64,000 nt of DNA from Methylocystis sp. SC2 (GCF_000304315.1 NC_018485.1:528501-592500); one strand, 5' to 3'; shown: positions 50,809 through 60,232, numbered from the stretch's first letter. The notes: generated from the letters alone by a model not told the origin. Numbers and translations are program-made.

Positions 50809-52467
50809 TCAGAACCTGGAGACGACAGGGGCGAGAACGCCGGAGGGGCCGTCGAACGGATAATAGCGAAGGCTCGTGAAGACCATGTTTTCGTCCCCAC
50901 GCGGCGCCCCGCCCCAGCCGGCGAAGCCGTTTCTCACACTATAGGAATACTGCGCGCCGGCCTTAATCTTTCCGGCAGGACCGCTATAGAGCGTATGCCA
51001 AATGCCCCCCGTGATCTGACGCAGGTCTTTTGTCTGGCTCGAACACGGAAAGATCGAGGCGTTCGTAGCCACCGCGGCGGCCGCCACGTCGTTTTCGAGG
51101 CCGCAGCCGGTAGTGTTGTAGGCCCAGTTTCCGAGGCCGCCGACGAAAAGCGTTCCGCCGATATTGCTCCATTGCGGTTGCTGCCCGGCAAATTCGCCGC
51201 CGACGAAGGCATAGACGTCCGTTTGCGGCGTGGCGTGCAGGGTCACGCCCGCCATAGCGATGCGCTCGGCGATCCACTGCGGCGCGCCAGACAATTGGAA
51301 AGTGGCGTCCGGCAGACCGCCCGCGCCGTAACGGCCGATGCCCTTGCCGATCATGCCGGTGAACTGGAAGTCGAGCAGATTCGGCCACAGCTGCACAACG
51401 ACGCCGCCGCCGCCGCCGCCGCCCCACTGGCTATGATTGCCCCAGTAGGAGCGGTCCGTCACGTCGCGCAAAATGCCGAAGCCTTCGACATGGATCTTGC
51501 GGTCTATGACCTGGCCGTCCCAAGCTAGCTTGCCGATCACGTCGGGGATGCGGTTGAAAGAGTAATTATTGCCGGAGAAGAACAGGCCGCCGCCGGTCGG
51601 GGGCGCCAAGAGGATCGGCGAGCCCTCGAGCGGGAGAACGGTCGTGCCGAACGCCGTGGGGCCCGGCGGGGTGAAGGTTGTGGCGCCGCTTTCGATGGCG
51701 AGCGAGGCCCAAATCTGCTTGTTGAAGTCCTTGGTGAGGCGGAAGCCAGGTTGACGCGCCCAGTTATAGCCCGGAAGGTACTGGTGATCGATGACGGGCG
51801 GCTGCAGGGACGTATCGGGCCGGATGCCGACCGAATTCATCGTCACGAGCGACCACATCTGGCCAGCCGCAACGTGCACGCCGTATTCGTCGAAGTCGAC
51901 GTTGCCATAGGCCTGACGCAGGCGAACATTGTAGGAATTGCTCAGGTTCGAGTTCGCCGTCTGCGCCGCGCCAAGGAAGTCGACCTCGCCATACGCCATG
52001 AGATGGGTCTGCTTGTCGAGATCGGCCTTGATCATCAAGGCCGGACGCGACGGACGAGCGCTCGCGCGCCATTCTGACGTGTGCGTGCCGGGTATGAAGC
52101 CGTATGGAATATTTTGGAACGGCGTATTGATGTCGGCGCCCATCCAACGGCTGCGATAGACGCTTTCCGCCGCGAAGAAGCCGGCGGGCGTGATTTCCAG
52201 ACCTTTGAAATACAGGTGATCCGGGCCGGGGAGTCCGGAGGACGGCGGCGCGACAGCCGCTTGTTCGACGTGCGCCGGCGCCGCCTTGCCCGCGCGCCTG
52301 TGGTGCGCGCCGCCGTTCGCATCGCTCCGAAGTCTGGCGAGTTCCGCCTCCAGCGCCTGCACCCGCAGCTCGAGCGCGTCGTGTCCCGCCGCATTCGCGC
52401 CGGTCGCCAAAAGCAGAACGCCAAGCGCCGCCCCGGCAAGCGCTCGTTTCTTCGTCGATATTCTCAT
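50809..52467 (-). CDS. Outer membrane porin 2 (unrelated to OprP type)
   Basis: A 552-residue beta-barrel protein. Signal peptide MRISTKKRALAGAALGVLLLATGANA is followed by a short coiled coil (ALELRVQALEAELARLRSDA) and a barrel with alternating hydrophobic strands. The C-terminal strand ends APVVSRF. A run of eight glycines (near 51400-51425) is encoded by a GCC-type triplet repeat. It is a different family from its OprP-type neighbours. GAGGCTGAC precedes the ATG. Substrate unknown. Confidence 0.82.
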   Translation of the reverse strand: MRISTKKRALAGAALGVLLLATGANAAGHDALELRVQALEAELARLRSDANGGAHHRRAGKAAPAHVEQAAVAPPSSGLPGPDHLYFKGLEITPAGFFAAESVYRSRWMGADINTPFQNIPYGFIPGTHTSEWRASARPSRPALMIKADLDKQTHLMAYGEVDFLGAAQTANSNLSNSYNVRLRQAYGNVDFDEYGVHVAAGQMWSLVTMNSVGIRPDTSLQPPVIDHQYLPGYNWARQPGFRLTKDFNKQIWASLAIESGATTFTPPGPTAFGTTVLPLEGSPILLAPPTGGGLFFSGNNYSFNRIPDVIGKLAWDGQVIDRKIHVEGFGILRDVTDRSYWGNHSQWGGGGGGGVVVQLWPNLLDFQFTGMIGKGIGRYGAGGLPDATFQLSGAPQWIAERIAMAGVTLHATPQTDVYAFVGGEFAGQQPQWSNIGGTLFVGGLGNWAYNTTGCGLENDVAAAAVATNASIFPCSSQTKDLRQITGGIWHTLYSGPAGKIKAGAQYSYSVRNGFAGWGGAPRGDENMVFTSLRYYPFDGPSGVLAPVVSRF

Positions 52468-52499
52468 GTCAGCCTCGCGCCTTCATTAGCGTTAGAAAA

Positions 52500-52850
52500 C
52501 AACGCGCGACTTATGGCCATCACAGGATGACAGCTCCATGACTTATAAAGTACAAGCTTAGTATTTTGAAGATCTAATTAATGTGTTGCCTGCGTACCAC
52601 ACCTTTAAGTACATATTTATACAGCACCAAATGCCATTGATTGATCAAACAAGACTTATAACTACACAACTATTTTAGTACGCAGCATATAACTTTGCGT
52701 ACGTGCTTATACTTTTTATGACAACAATCGCACTGTGCCAAGCTTTATCAATTCCAGCAAACTTTCAGCAATATTATTGCTGCGTTATACGCTGCGTAAA
52801 CATTACAGAAACACAGCTCCATTTTCAGAAATACCTCAGCAACAGACGCC
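52500..52850. other. AT-rich island without genes
   Basis: The bases drop to about one third G+C: 19 of 60 in each of the rows 52561-52620 and 52621-52680, against a GC-rich surrounding. It holds three copies of TGCGTAC (52592-52598, reverse at 52678-52684, 52696-52702) and TTGATTGATCAA at 52637-52648. One open frame (52703-52987) has no features of a real protein. It sits upstream of porin 2. Confidence 0.6.
52678..52702. promoter_or_regulatory. Inverted repeat GTACGCA/TGCGTAC in the AT-rich island
   Basis: Seven-base arms around an 11-base spacer, with a third copy of the half-site about 80 bases away. This looks like a binding site for a dimeric regulator, upstream of porin 2 and far upstream of the dioxygenase. 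The regulator is unknown. Confidence 0.4.
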
Positions 52851-52861
52851 TGCGACTATCG

Positions 52862-53148
52862 GTTCGGGTTAGGCGAACGCCAGGGCGCGTCGCCTCCCTG
52901 CGATGGACAACAGAGCCCCAACCCCAAAAGCGATGGGGCGCTACAAACGGGCCCTGTAAAGGGACCGCGACAGCTGCAGGCTTCTGACCTGCCGGCCGTG
53001 GGCAAAAGCCCGCCGACCACGGTCGATCCACCGGGCGCAAAGCTTATCGCCGCAGGGGCGTGGTGGCGGACTTGGCTGAACGGGGCTGAAACAATCCTCG
53101 TCGATCAGCCGCTCGCAGGATCGAAGCCTGCGAGCGCTCCCGTGAGCG
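52862..53148. ncRNA. Candidate structured RNA (chain of hairpins)
   Basis: A gene-free GC-rich stretch with consecutive inverted repeats: GTTCG/CGAAC (52862-52878), CAGGG/CCCTG (52881-52900), CCCC/GGGG (52922-52938), CGG-CCCT-GTAA-AGGG-CCG with a GNRA loop (52948-52967), GCAGG/CCTGC (52976-52992), GGGC-AAAA-GCCC within CCGTGG/CCACGG (52996-53022), perfect 9-base GCTCGCAGG/CCTGCGAGC (53111-53135) and CGCTC/GAGCG (53135-53148). The strand cannot be decided. I do not recognise a known riboswitch or RNA class. Confidence 0.35.
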
Positions 53149-53200
53149 AAAGATCGGGTCCGAGATCACATTCAGAAAAGACGTGAGTCGAAGGTGGATT

Positions 53201-53240
53201 CGAATGAGAATGTTCCCGATATCCGGGACGTTCTCATTCG
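53201..53240. repeat. Long perfect-arm hairpin
   Basis: Ten-base arms CGAATGAGAA (53201-53210) and TTCTCATTCG (53231-53240) with an inner GC stem. No T-run follows on either strand, so it is not a classical terminator. Confidence 0.6.
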
Positions 53241-53481
53241 TCGTTCACGAACCTTCAGCCGGGAATCCCTGCTCTGGATTCGAGTGGACGCTTCGTCTCG
53301 CTAGGTCAGTCTCGTCCTAACCGGCGGACTTGCCGCAAAGACTATCTTTGGGCATGTTGGACGCGAACTTCAGCAACCTGGCGAGGCGCACACGCCTCGC
53401 TCGCCCAATCAAAACGACGCCGTCATCGGCGCTATCCCAACGGCGTCTCGTTGGCGTAGCGCGGGTTTATCTCGCTTATTT

Positions 53482-54147
53482 TTGAAAGCGACGAACGTGC
53501 TGCTCATCGATGATTTTCTCGACGACGACCAATGCGCGCGCTTGCGCCAGCGCATTCTCAACGCGCCCTTTGTTTCGGGAGCGTCGACGGCAGGCGGAAT
53601 GGCGGCGAACGTCAAGAAAAATCTTCAGCTTGACGAGCGCAAGGCGGGCAAAGTCGTCGACGAGATCAAGTCGCTCATCCTTGCGCACCCGGGCGTCGAT
53701 CTCTTCGCGATGCCGGAGAAGCTCGTCGGCGTGATCGTCAATCGCTACGACGAGGGAATGGAATACGGCAATCATTCGGATTCGCCGATCATGGAAGGCG
53801 TGCGCTGCGATTTGTCCTTCACTTTGTTTCTGGAGGATCACAGCAACTATGATGGCGGCGAACTCGTTCTCGAGCAGGAGCACGGGCTCATCAAGGTCAA
53901 ACCGAAAATCGGCAGCATCTTCGTCTATTCGACCGGCCTGACGCATCGCGTCGCCAAGGTGACGCGCGGCAGCCGTCTCGCCTGCGTCGGCTGGATCAAG
54001 AGCCGCATCCGCGACGAAGGCCGCCGCAAAGTTCTACGAGATCTCAACGCCGTTCTTGGCGCCTATATGGAAAAGAACGGACATGACGCCGTCGCCGATC
54101 TGCAGCTCAAAATCATCGGCGATCTGATCCGGATGTGGCACGAGTGA
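53482..54147 (+). CDS. PKHD-type Fe(II)/2-oxoglutarate dioxygenase (PiuC/YbiX-like)
   Basis: A 221-residue oxygenase of the PKHD hydroxylase family. The iron ligands are His and Asp in YGNHSDSPIMEG and His in STGLTHRVAKV; the 2-oxoglutarate-binding basic residue is in VTRGSRLACVGWIKSRIRD. The family is often beside TonB-dependent iron-siderophore receptors (piuA/piuC); here its neighbours are porins. The start is uncertain: TTG at 53482 or GTG at 53497, neither with a strong ribosome site. Confidence 0.9.
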   Translation: MKATNVLLIDDFLDDDQCARLRQRILNAPFVSGASTAGGMAANVKKNLQLDERKAGKVVDEIKSLILAHPGVDLFAMPEKLVGVIVNRYDEGMEYGNHSDSPIMEGVRCDLSFTLFLEDHSNYDGGELVLEQEHGLIKVKPKIGSIFVYSTGLTHRVAKVTRGSRLACVGWIKSRIRDEGRRKVLRDLNAVLGAYMEKNGHDAVADLQLKIIGDLIRMWHE

Positions 54148-54164
54148 TATGGATTCCAGCTAAT

Positions 54165-54300
54165 TCGTTCGCTTGGACGGCGCCATTCCCCGCAGGCCAA
54201 AGGCCTGACCGGGAATCCAGACCCAATCCAAAAACGCTGGTCTTGGTCTTGATTCCCGATCGCGCGCGTTGGGAATGACAATCCGAGCCGTTCGAACGGC
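54165..54300. repeat. Palindromic intergenic repeat
   Basis: Between the dioxygenase and the convergent porin 3. It contains ATTCCC-type arms paired around AGGCCAAAGGCCT (54195-54215) and a second GATTCCCGATCGCGCGCGTTGGGAAT-like stem split across 54250-54275. It resembles the GGGAATCC elements common in Hyphomicrobiales intergenic regions and may terminate both genes. Confidence 0.5.
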
Positions 54301-54409
54301 TTTCGTGTAAAGCCCCCGCCCCTGCGCGGTTCCCGCAAACGTAGATCAAAACAAAAATCCCGCCGGGAGAACCCAGCGGGATTGCTTGAGAGTCAGACGT
54401 GAGAGTCTC

Positions 54410-56173
54410 TTACCACCAGACTTCCGCGCGGGTGAGGAAGGAGTTGGTGTCGTTCGAGTTGAGCCAAGGCTGGTTGTAGGGCGCGACATTGGCGAGGACG
54501 CGGCCGTAGTTGAACAGGAAGCGGTAGCCCTTTTCCGGATACCAGTTCAGGCCCAGCGTGATCTTGTTGACGCGGCCGCCGGTGAGCCCGACCGAATTCG
54601 CGGCGAGAGTGGCCGGGATCAGTCCCGTAGGAGTGGCGACGCCGGGAACGAGGCCAAGCGCGCCATAGGCCGGGAGATAGCTCCAGGCGCCTTGCGCGCC
54701 GTTGTCGAGATTGATCGAGCTCCAGCGCGCCGCGACTTCCCAGGCGCCATAGCCGCCCTTGCTGATCGGATTGAGGATCTTGGGCGCCGTCGAGAAGGTG
54801 TAGGGCGTGTTGATGTTGTGCTCGATGTCCGTGTAGCCGGTGATGCGCGTTTCGCCCGTCAGGAACAGCTGAGCCTGCGCATAAAAGCCGTCGAATGACG
54901 CGGAGCTTTGCAGACCCTGTCCCGCAGCAAGGCGCGCCGCCTGAAACGCGGGGACGCCCGTCAAGGCGGTGGGGGTGATCAGCAAACCCGCCGACGTGTA
55001 GGAGTCGCGGCTATAGTAAGAGCGCGAATATTCGGCCTGGATGCTGAAGGGGCCGTGTATGGCGACAAACTCCAGGTTGAAAGCTGCGACGCTCCTCAGA
55101 CAGTTGTTCTGGACGAGTTGGCCGTTGAGAGTCGTGTTAGCCGCCCAGCGTGAGCCGGCGAGACTGAACGGTCCGCCCGGATTGCACGACATGTCCGGCG
55201 TGCCGAGCAGGCGCGTGTTGAGCGCATTCGCCTCGTTGCGCACGCCGCGACCGACCAGCAATTCGTCGTTCGAAGCGCTGCTCGCGCCGTTGTTCTTATA
55301 GTATCGGCCCGTGGCGCCGATATGGATCAGATCCTCTTCCGTACGGATCGGCAGGTAGACCGCGCGGCCGTCAACTTCCCAATACTGGCCGAGCTGATTG
55401 TTGAATGGACGGTTGGCCGTATCCTGCGGGCTGGTGCTGTAGATGCCCGTCTTGACGCCCCAATTATGATCGCCGGTGGAGATCGACGCGCCGAGATGTC
55501 GCCGTGGCGTGTTGAACGCGTCAGACATCATCGAACGCTCGATGAAGGTGATGCCGGAATTCGAGGTGCTCATCGCCTCGAGACCCAAAGGCCTCAACTG
55601 ATTGGCGAGCTGAATGACGATATCGCGCTCATAGGGCAAGCCGAACTTCGCCAGAATCGGATATTTGAACGCCAGCCAGGCGTCGCGAACGTTGGCCGCG
55701 CTCACAGCGCCGCTGCTTCCGCCGAATTCAAACTGCGTCCGGTAATACCAATATTTGAACGCCTTGCCGGCGATGTCGAGACGGGCGCGGCGCAGCAGCA
55801 CATTGCTCGCGTCGCCATTGGCCGGATCGCTCTGCCAGCCGCCGTCGGCGTGAACGCGGCCGCCGACATGGAAGGAGAAGGCCTTGTCTTCGGTTTCGAC
55901 GAAGAGGCCGTTCTTGAAGCTGACGAAGACCGGCGGCGGCGGCGGATGGCCATGGCCGTCCTTGCTCACATGCGCCTGAGCGGCGTTCGCGACATTCGTC
56001 GCGCGCTTGACCTCGGCGCGCTGCTTGGCGACCTGCGCTTCAAGCTGCTGCAGCCGCGCCTTCAATTCGCGAAGCTCGGACGCGGTGTCGGCCGCGGCCG
56101 GAGTGGCCGAAGCCGAAGTAAATAAGCCGAACGCAGCGATGGCGAGCGCGCGTTGTCCAACTCCAAGTTTCAT
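54410..56173 (-). CDS. OprO/OprP-like outer membrane porin 3
   Basis: A 587-residue paralogue of porin 1. Signal peptide MKLGVGQRALAIAAFGLFTSASATPAAA, coiled coil (ASELRELKARLQQLEAQVAKQRAEV), a short His/Pro linker (GHGHPPPPP), and a barrel starting PVFVSFKNGLFVETEDKAFSFHVGGRVHADGG. It ends FLTRAEVWW. GGGGGA precedes the ATG. The shared barrel entry sequence shows common ancestry with porin 1; the loops differ, which suggests different substrates. Confidence 0.9.
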   Translation of the reverse strand: MKLGVGQRALAIAAFGLFTSASATPAAADTASELRELKARLQQLEAQVAKQRAEVKRATNVANAAQAHVSKDGHGHPPPPPVFVSFKNGLFVETEDKAFSFHVGGRVHADGGWQSDPANGDASNVLLRRARLDIAGKAFKYWYYRTQFEFGGSSGAVSAANVRDAWLAFKYPILAKFGLPYERDIVIQLANQLRPLGLEAMSTSNSGITFIERSMMSDAFNTPRRHLGASISTGDHNWGVKTGIYSTSPQDTANRPFNNQLGQYWEVDGRAVYLPIRTEEDLIHIGATGRYYKNNGASSASNDELLVGRGVRNEANALNTRLLGTPDMSCNPGGPFSLAGSRWAANTTLNGQLVQNNCLRSVAAFNLEFVAIHGPFSIQAEYSRSYYSRDSYTSAGLLITPTALTGVPAFQAARLAAGQGLQSSASFDGFYAQAQLFLTGETRITGYTDIEHNINTPYTFSTAPKILNPISKGGYGAWEVAARWSSINLDNGAQGAWSYLPAYGALGLVPGVATPTGLIPATLAANSVGLTGGRVNKITLGLNWYPEKGYRFLFNYGRVLANVAPYNQPWLNSNDTNSFLTRAEVWW

Positions 56174-56458
56174 AATTCAATCCCCCGGTTAGCTTTCGGG
56201 CGACAGTGAAGCCGACGCTGGATGACAGGCCCGTGACAAACTTTGCCCTAGCCGTAATGTGACGTTGCGAGTGAGAGCTGGTGTGGCGCCAGCGCCACAG
56301 TCCTGGCGACTGATCATTGTTTTTTGTGGCTTTGCCGTCACAGCAGAAGTTTTTTTCCGAAAGCGTCATCGCAAATTTGCGGCTTTTTCGACGCAACTCA
56401 TCCGCACCGGAAGAATCGATCGGCTACTTCTTTCGTGGTCGGCGAGTGGCATTACGCG

Positions 56459-59400
56459 TCACGCGTAATTCGGCGCGCGCAGCCGCACCACGCTGACTCC
56501 GCCGCCTCGTCGCTCGACGCAGATTTTCGTGGCGATGCGCTGCTGGAGCGAATCGACATGGCTGATCACGCCAACCCGCCTGCCCTGCCCCTGCAGCGTC
56601 TCCAACGCGTCGATGACGACGTCGAGGGTCGCCGAATCGAGCGCGCCGAATCCTTCATCGATGAACAGCGTGTCGACGAATGAATCGCGCCCCTCGAGTC
56701 CGGCGAGCGCCAAGGCGAGCGCCAGCGACGCGAGGAAGCGCTCCCCGCCGGAGAGCGAACGCGTCGAACGGCGCTCGTCGCCAAGATCGCGGTCGATGAT
56801 CTGGAGGCCCAGCGACCCGGCCTCGCCCGAGCGCTCGAGCGCATAGCGCGGCGCAAGCAGCGCCAGGCGCTGATTGGCGAGCCCGACGAGATGCTGCAGC
56901 GTCGCGGCCTGCGCGAAACGGCGGAACTTGTCGCCGCTCGCCGAGCCGATGGCGTCATTGATCTCGCTCCAGAGTTTGGCGTTGATGCGCGCCCGTTCGA
57001 GCTCGTCGGCGAGCGCTGTCGCGCGTTGTCGCGCCTCATCATCCTTCGCGCCGCGCTCGCGCAGCCCGCCGAGCCGCGCCGACAATTCGTCGAGGCGACC
57101 CGAGATGCTCTTCTCCTCCGCGGCGAGCTGCTCACGCGAAACGTCCGCCGGAGCGACGGCCTGGGCTTCATCGAAATCCACCTGCCGCGCGTTGACGGCG
57201 GCCTCGGCGGCGGCGCGCCCGGCTTGCGCCGCTTCGACGGCGCGGCGCAGCTCCGCCTGCGCTTCGCGCGACATCGCAAGAAGAGGCGCCGCAGTCGCCT
57301 CGTCGAAGCCGGCGCCCTCGAGCGCCGTCGCAAAGGCCATGCGCGCTACTTCGGCGCGCGCCGCCGCGCTTTCCGCCGCGCTGGCGCAATGGGCGTGACG
57401 CGTCTCGCAGGCGGTTTTCCACTGCTGGGCTTCAGCGAGAAGGTCGCGCGCCTCGTCCCGCGCCGCAAGAGCCGCCCGGTGGCCCGCCTCGATGCGCGAC
57501 CGATGCGCGGCCGTCGCTTCTCCCTCCAGAAGCAGCGCGCGCGCATCGCGGGCCTCTGCCAGGCTCCTTGCGCGCGCCTGATGATCACCCTTCGCTTCAG
57601 CCTCGCGGGCGCATGCGCTGTCTGCTTCCGCCGCAATGCGCTCCGCGGTCAGCCCGATCGCGGCGAGTTTTGCGGCGATTTCATCCGACCGCGCCAGCGC
57701 CTCCCGATATTGCGCGCCCGCCGCCTCGAGCCGGCGGCGGGCAGAAGCGGCGTCGCGATCGAGATCCGCGGCCGAGAGGTCGCAAAGCTGGAGATAAGGC
57801 GCGAGCGCGCGATCGAGCGAGTCGAGACGCTCGATCAATCCCGCGCCTTCTGCTTTCGCGCGGGCCCGCGTCTCGCGCGCCGCTTCGAGCGAATGGGCGA
57901 GCGCCGCGCGCTCCTCCTGCCGCGCGTCGAGCGCCAGCCGAATCGCGTCGCGCTCTTCGCGCAGCCGATCCCGCTCCTCTCGCAGCCGACGCGCGGCGAG
58001 AAGCTTTTGCGCGACGCCATCGCGCGCGGTCGCAAGCTCCTTCGCCAACGCCTGCAGTCGCGGCGAGGCTGATGGTATCGTCGTCGGCGGCGCCAGCTCC
58101 GGCGTCATATCTCGCGCGCGATCCGCAGTCAGCAGCGACGCATATTCAGCCTCGGCGCGCGCGCGAGCCGCTTGCGCTTGCGCCGCGCGACGCGACGCGT
58201 CTTCGTGAAGCGCATGCGCCTGCGCCGCCCGCGCGCTCAAGGAGACAGCCTCCTCGTCCAATCTGCTGAGCGTTCGCCGCGCCTCGTCGCGCCGCGCCCG
58301 CAGCGCTTCGATTAACGCGCGCGCCGCGTCATGCGTCTCGGCGAAAGGATGTTCGCGCGCGCCGCACACGGGACACGGCGCATCATCGGTCAACGCCGCG
58401 CGCAATCGCAGCGCATGGGGATCCGCCGCGGCGTCCGCCAATTCGCCGAAGCGTTCGGCCTCGGCGCCTTGCGCCGCCTGTCGCGCGCGCTCCGAATGCA
58501 ATCCTTCAAGCTTCTGTCGAACCGCCGCTTCGTCCTGAGCGTAGCGGTCGATGTCCTGATGCGCGGAAGCCACCGCGACGTCCGCCTCGTCAAATGCGCG
58601 CGCGCATCTGCGCAAAGCTTCGTTCAGCTCGACGGCGCGCGCCAAATCGTCGGCGCGCGCGAGCGCGGCCGGTTCGTCGAGCGCGGCGAGCGCGCCGTCG
58701 CGGTCGGTGATTTGCCCGGCCAGCTTTTCGCAGGCGGCTCTGTCCTGCGCGTCGCGCGCGTGAAAGTCCGCAAGCGTGGCGTCGCCTCGATCGATGTCGG
58801 CCAAGGCCGCAACGAGCGCGCGATCGCATTCCCGCCTAGCCTGCGAGATTTCGGCGCGCTTCGTCAGCCAATCGTCGATGTCTCGCCAGCGTTCGCTGAG
58901 CGCCCGCGCCGGCTCGAGGCGCGCAAGATCGGCGAGCGCCCTCTCCTTCTCGCGTTCGATATCGGCGCGCCGTTCGCTTGTTTCGGCGCGTTCGTCCCGC
59001 TTCGCCTGCGCGCGCGACGCGGCGTCCTGAGCGACGCTCCGCGCCTTCGCCTCCTCCTGCGCCAGGTTGGCGATGCGCGCGTCGAGCGCCGCGGCTTCGG
59101 ACCAGATCGGCGCGAACCGGGCGATCTCCGCTTCCGAGGCGGCCACCGCCTCCGCAGCGGAGCGCGCTTGCGCCTCAAAAGCGGCGAACGCTTCCTGCGC
59201 GGCGCCCGCTTTCGCTTTCGCGTCGGCGTCGTCTTTGAGCGCCGCCGTTTGCGCTTCCTCGGTGCGCCGCATCTCGTCCCGCGGCGCGCACAGCGGCTCG
59301 ACCCGCGCGAGCGCCGCAAGCGTTTCGCGCCGCGGCGCCATCTCGTCAAACGCCCGCAAGGCGCCCTCGCGCGCCGACATCGCCTGCGCGAGTTTTGCGT

Positions 59401-60232
59401 GCGCCTGAGCCAAGGCGTCGAACCGGCGCAGCGCATCAGCCGTCGCGGCGCGCCTTTCGGCGACCTGCGCGCGTTCGGCTTCGGTCGCTGCGACGTCCGC
59501 CTCGACTGCGGCGCGCTCCTCTTCCGACATCACGCCGATTTCGGCGCGACGGCGTTCGATAAGCGTCGTCGCCTGCTGCGCCTCGCGGGCGCGCTCAAAG
59601 GCCCGCTGCGACAGAACGCCATAGATTTCTGCGCCGGTGATTTTTTCGAGAAGTTCGGCGCGCTCCTTCGCGTCGGCGCGCAAAAACGCGTCGAATTCGC
59701 CCTGCGCCAAAAGCGCCGTGCGACGAAACTGGTCGAAGGTGAGATCCGTCAATTCGACGACGCGGGCGTTGACGGGCTCTATGCCGCTCTCGACCGGCGC
59801 GACGATTTCGCCGGCCTCGTCGATTCGCCACAGCGACCTGACGCGCTTTTGCAACGCCCCCGACGCTCTGCCGCGCGCGCGCTGCAGGTCGCAGCGCGAC
59901 CGGTAGCGCAGCCCGTCCATGCCGATAAAATCGACTTCGGCGAACCCGCGTCCGGCGCCGCGACGAAGAATTGCGCGCGGGTCGCCAGAGCCGAGCGTCT
60001 CTCCGGAGGGATCTGGCGCGCCTTCGCTCGCGCCAGCTGCGACGACGCGCGGGAATTTGTCATAAAGCGCGAGACAGATCGCGTCGAGAATCGTCGACTT
60101 GCCCGCCCCGGTTTCCCCAGTGATAGCGAAGAGCCCCGCCGAGCGCAGCGGCTCGCTGTCGAAGTCGATGGCAAAGCCTTCGGCGAGACTGGCGAGATTA
60201 GCGCCTCTGATCGCCAGAATGCGCAATGTCAC
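56459..60232 (-). CDS. sbcC: Nuclease SbcCD subunit C
   Basis: A 1257-residue SMC-like ATPase of the SbcCD (Rad50/Mre11) nuclease that trims hairpins and DNA ends. Walker A is ITGETGAGKSTILDA (residues ~38-52), and LLAQGEFDAFLRA is the Q-loop region. Long Ala/Glu/Arg coiled coils flank a zinc hook (DDAPCPVCGAREHPF), with signature RSLSGGERFLASLALALAL and Walker B VDTLFIDEGFGALDSATLD near the end. The start is a GTG at 60232 that overlaps the sbcD stop as GTGA. AGGAGG is only one base away, so coupling to sbcD translation is likely. Confidence 0.95.
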   Translation of the reverse strand: MTLRILAIRGANLASLAEGFAIDFDSEPLRSAGLFAITGETGAGKSTILDAICLALYDKFPRVVAAGASEGAPDPSGETLGSGDPRAILRRGAGRGFAEVDFIGMDGLRYRSRCDLQRARGRASGALQKRVRSLWRIDEAGEIVAPVESGIEPVNARVVELTDLTFDQFRRTALLAQGEFDAFLRADAKERAELLEKITGAEIYGVLSQRAFERAREAQQATTLIERRRAEIGVMSEEERAAVEADVAATEAERAQVAERRAATADALRRFDALAQAHAKLAQAMSAREGALRAFDEMAPRRETLAALARVEPLCAPRDEMRRTEEAQTAALKDDADAKAKAGAAQEAFAAFEAQARSAAEAVAASEAEIARFAPIWSEAAALDARIANLAQEEAKARSVAQDAASRAQAKRDERAETSERRADIEREKERALADLARLEPARALSERWRDIDDWLTKRAEISQARRECDRALVAALADIDRGDATLADFHARDAQDRAACEKLAGQITDRDGALAALDEPAALARADDLARAVELNEALRRCARAFDEADVAVASAHQDIDRYAQDEAAVRQKLEGLHSERARQAAQGAEAERFGELADAAADPHALRLRAALTDDAPCPVCGAREHPFAETHDAARALIEALRARRDEARRTLSRLDEEAVSLSARAAQAHALHEDASRRAAQAQAARARAEAEYASLLTADRARDMTPELAPPTTIPSASPRLQALAKELATARDGVAQKLLAARRLREERDRLREERDAIRLALDARQEERAALAHSLEAARETRARAKAEGAGLIERLDSLDRALAPYLQLCDLSAADLDRDAASARRRLEAAGAQYREALARSDEIAAKLAAIGLTAERIAAEADSACAREAEAKGDHQARARSLAEARDARALLLEGEATAAHRSRIEAGHRAALAARDEARDLLAEAQQWKTACETRHAHCASAAESAAARAEVARMAFATALEGAGFDEATAAPLLAMSREAQAELRRAVEAAQAGRAAAEAAVNARQVDFDEAQAVAPADVSREQLAAEEKSISGRLDELSARLGGLRERGAKDDEARQRATALADELERARINAKLWSEINDAIGSASGDKFRRFAQAATLQHLVGLANQRLALLAPRYALERSGEAGSLGLQIIDRDLGDERRSTRSLSGGERFLASLALALALAGLEGRDSFVDTLFIDEGFGALDSATLDVVIDALETLQGQGRRVGVISHVDSLQQRIATKICVERRGGGVSVVRLRAPNYA

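Noticed and set aside
52703..52987. 94-residue frame in the AT-rich island
   Set aside because: No ribosome site, no motif, and the second half runs into the hairpin-rich stretch.
53041..53150. tRNA-like segment (GGTGGCGGACTTGGCTGAACG and a T-arm-like GCAGG-ATCGAAG-CCTGC)
   Set aside because: The T-loop does not match the consensus exactly, and no acceptor stem or anticodon arm can be formed around it. Kept only as part of the candidate structured RNA.
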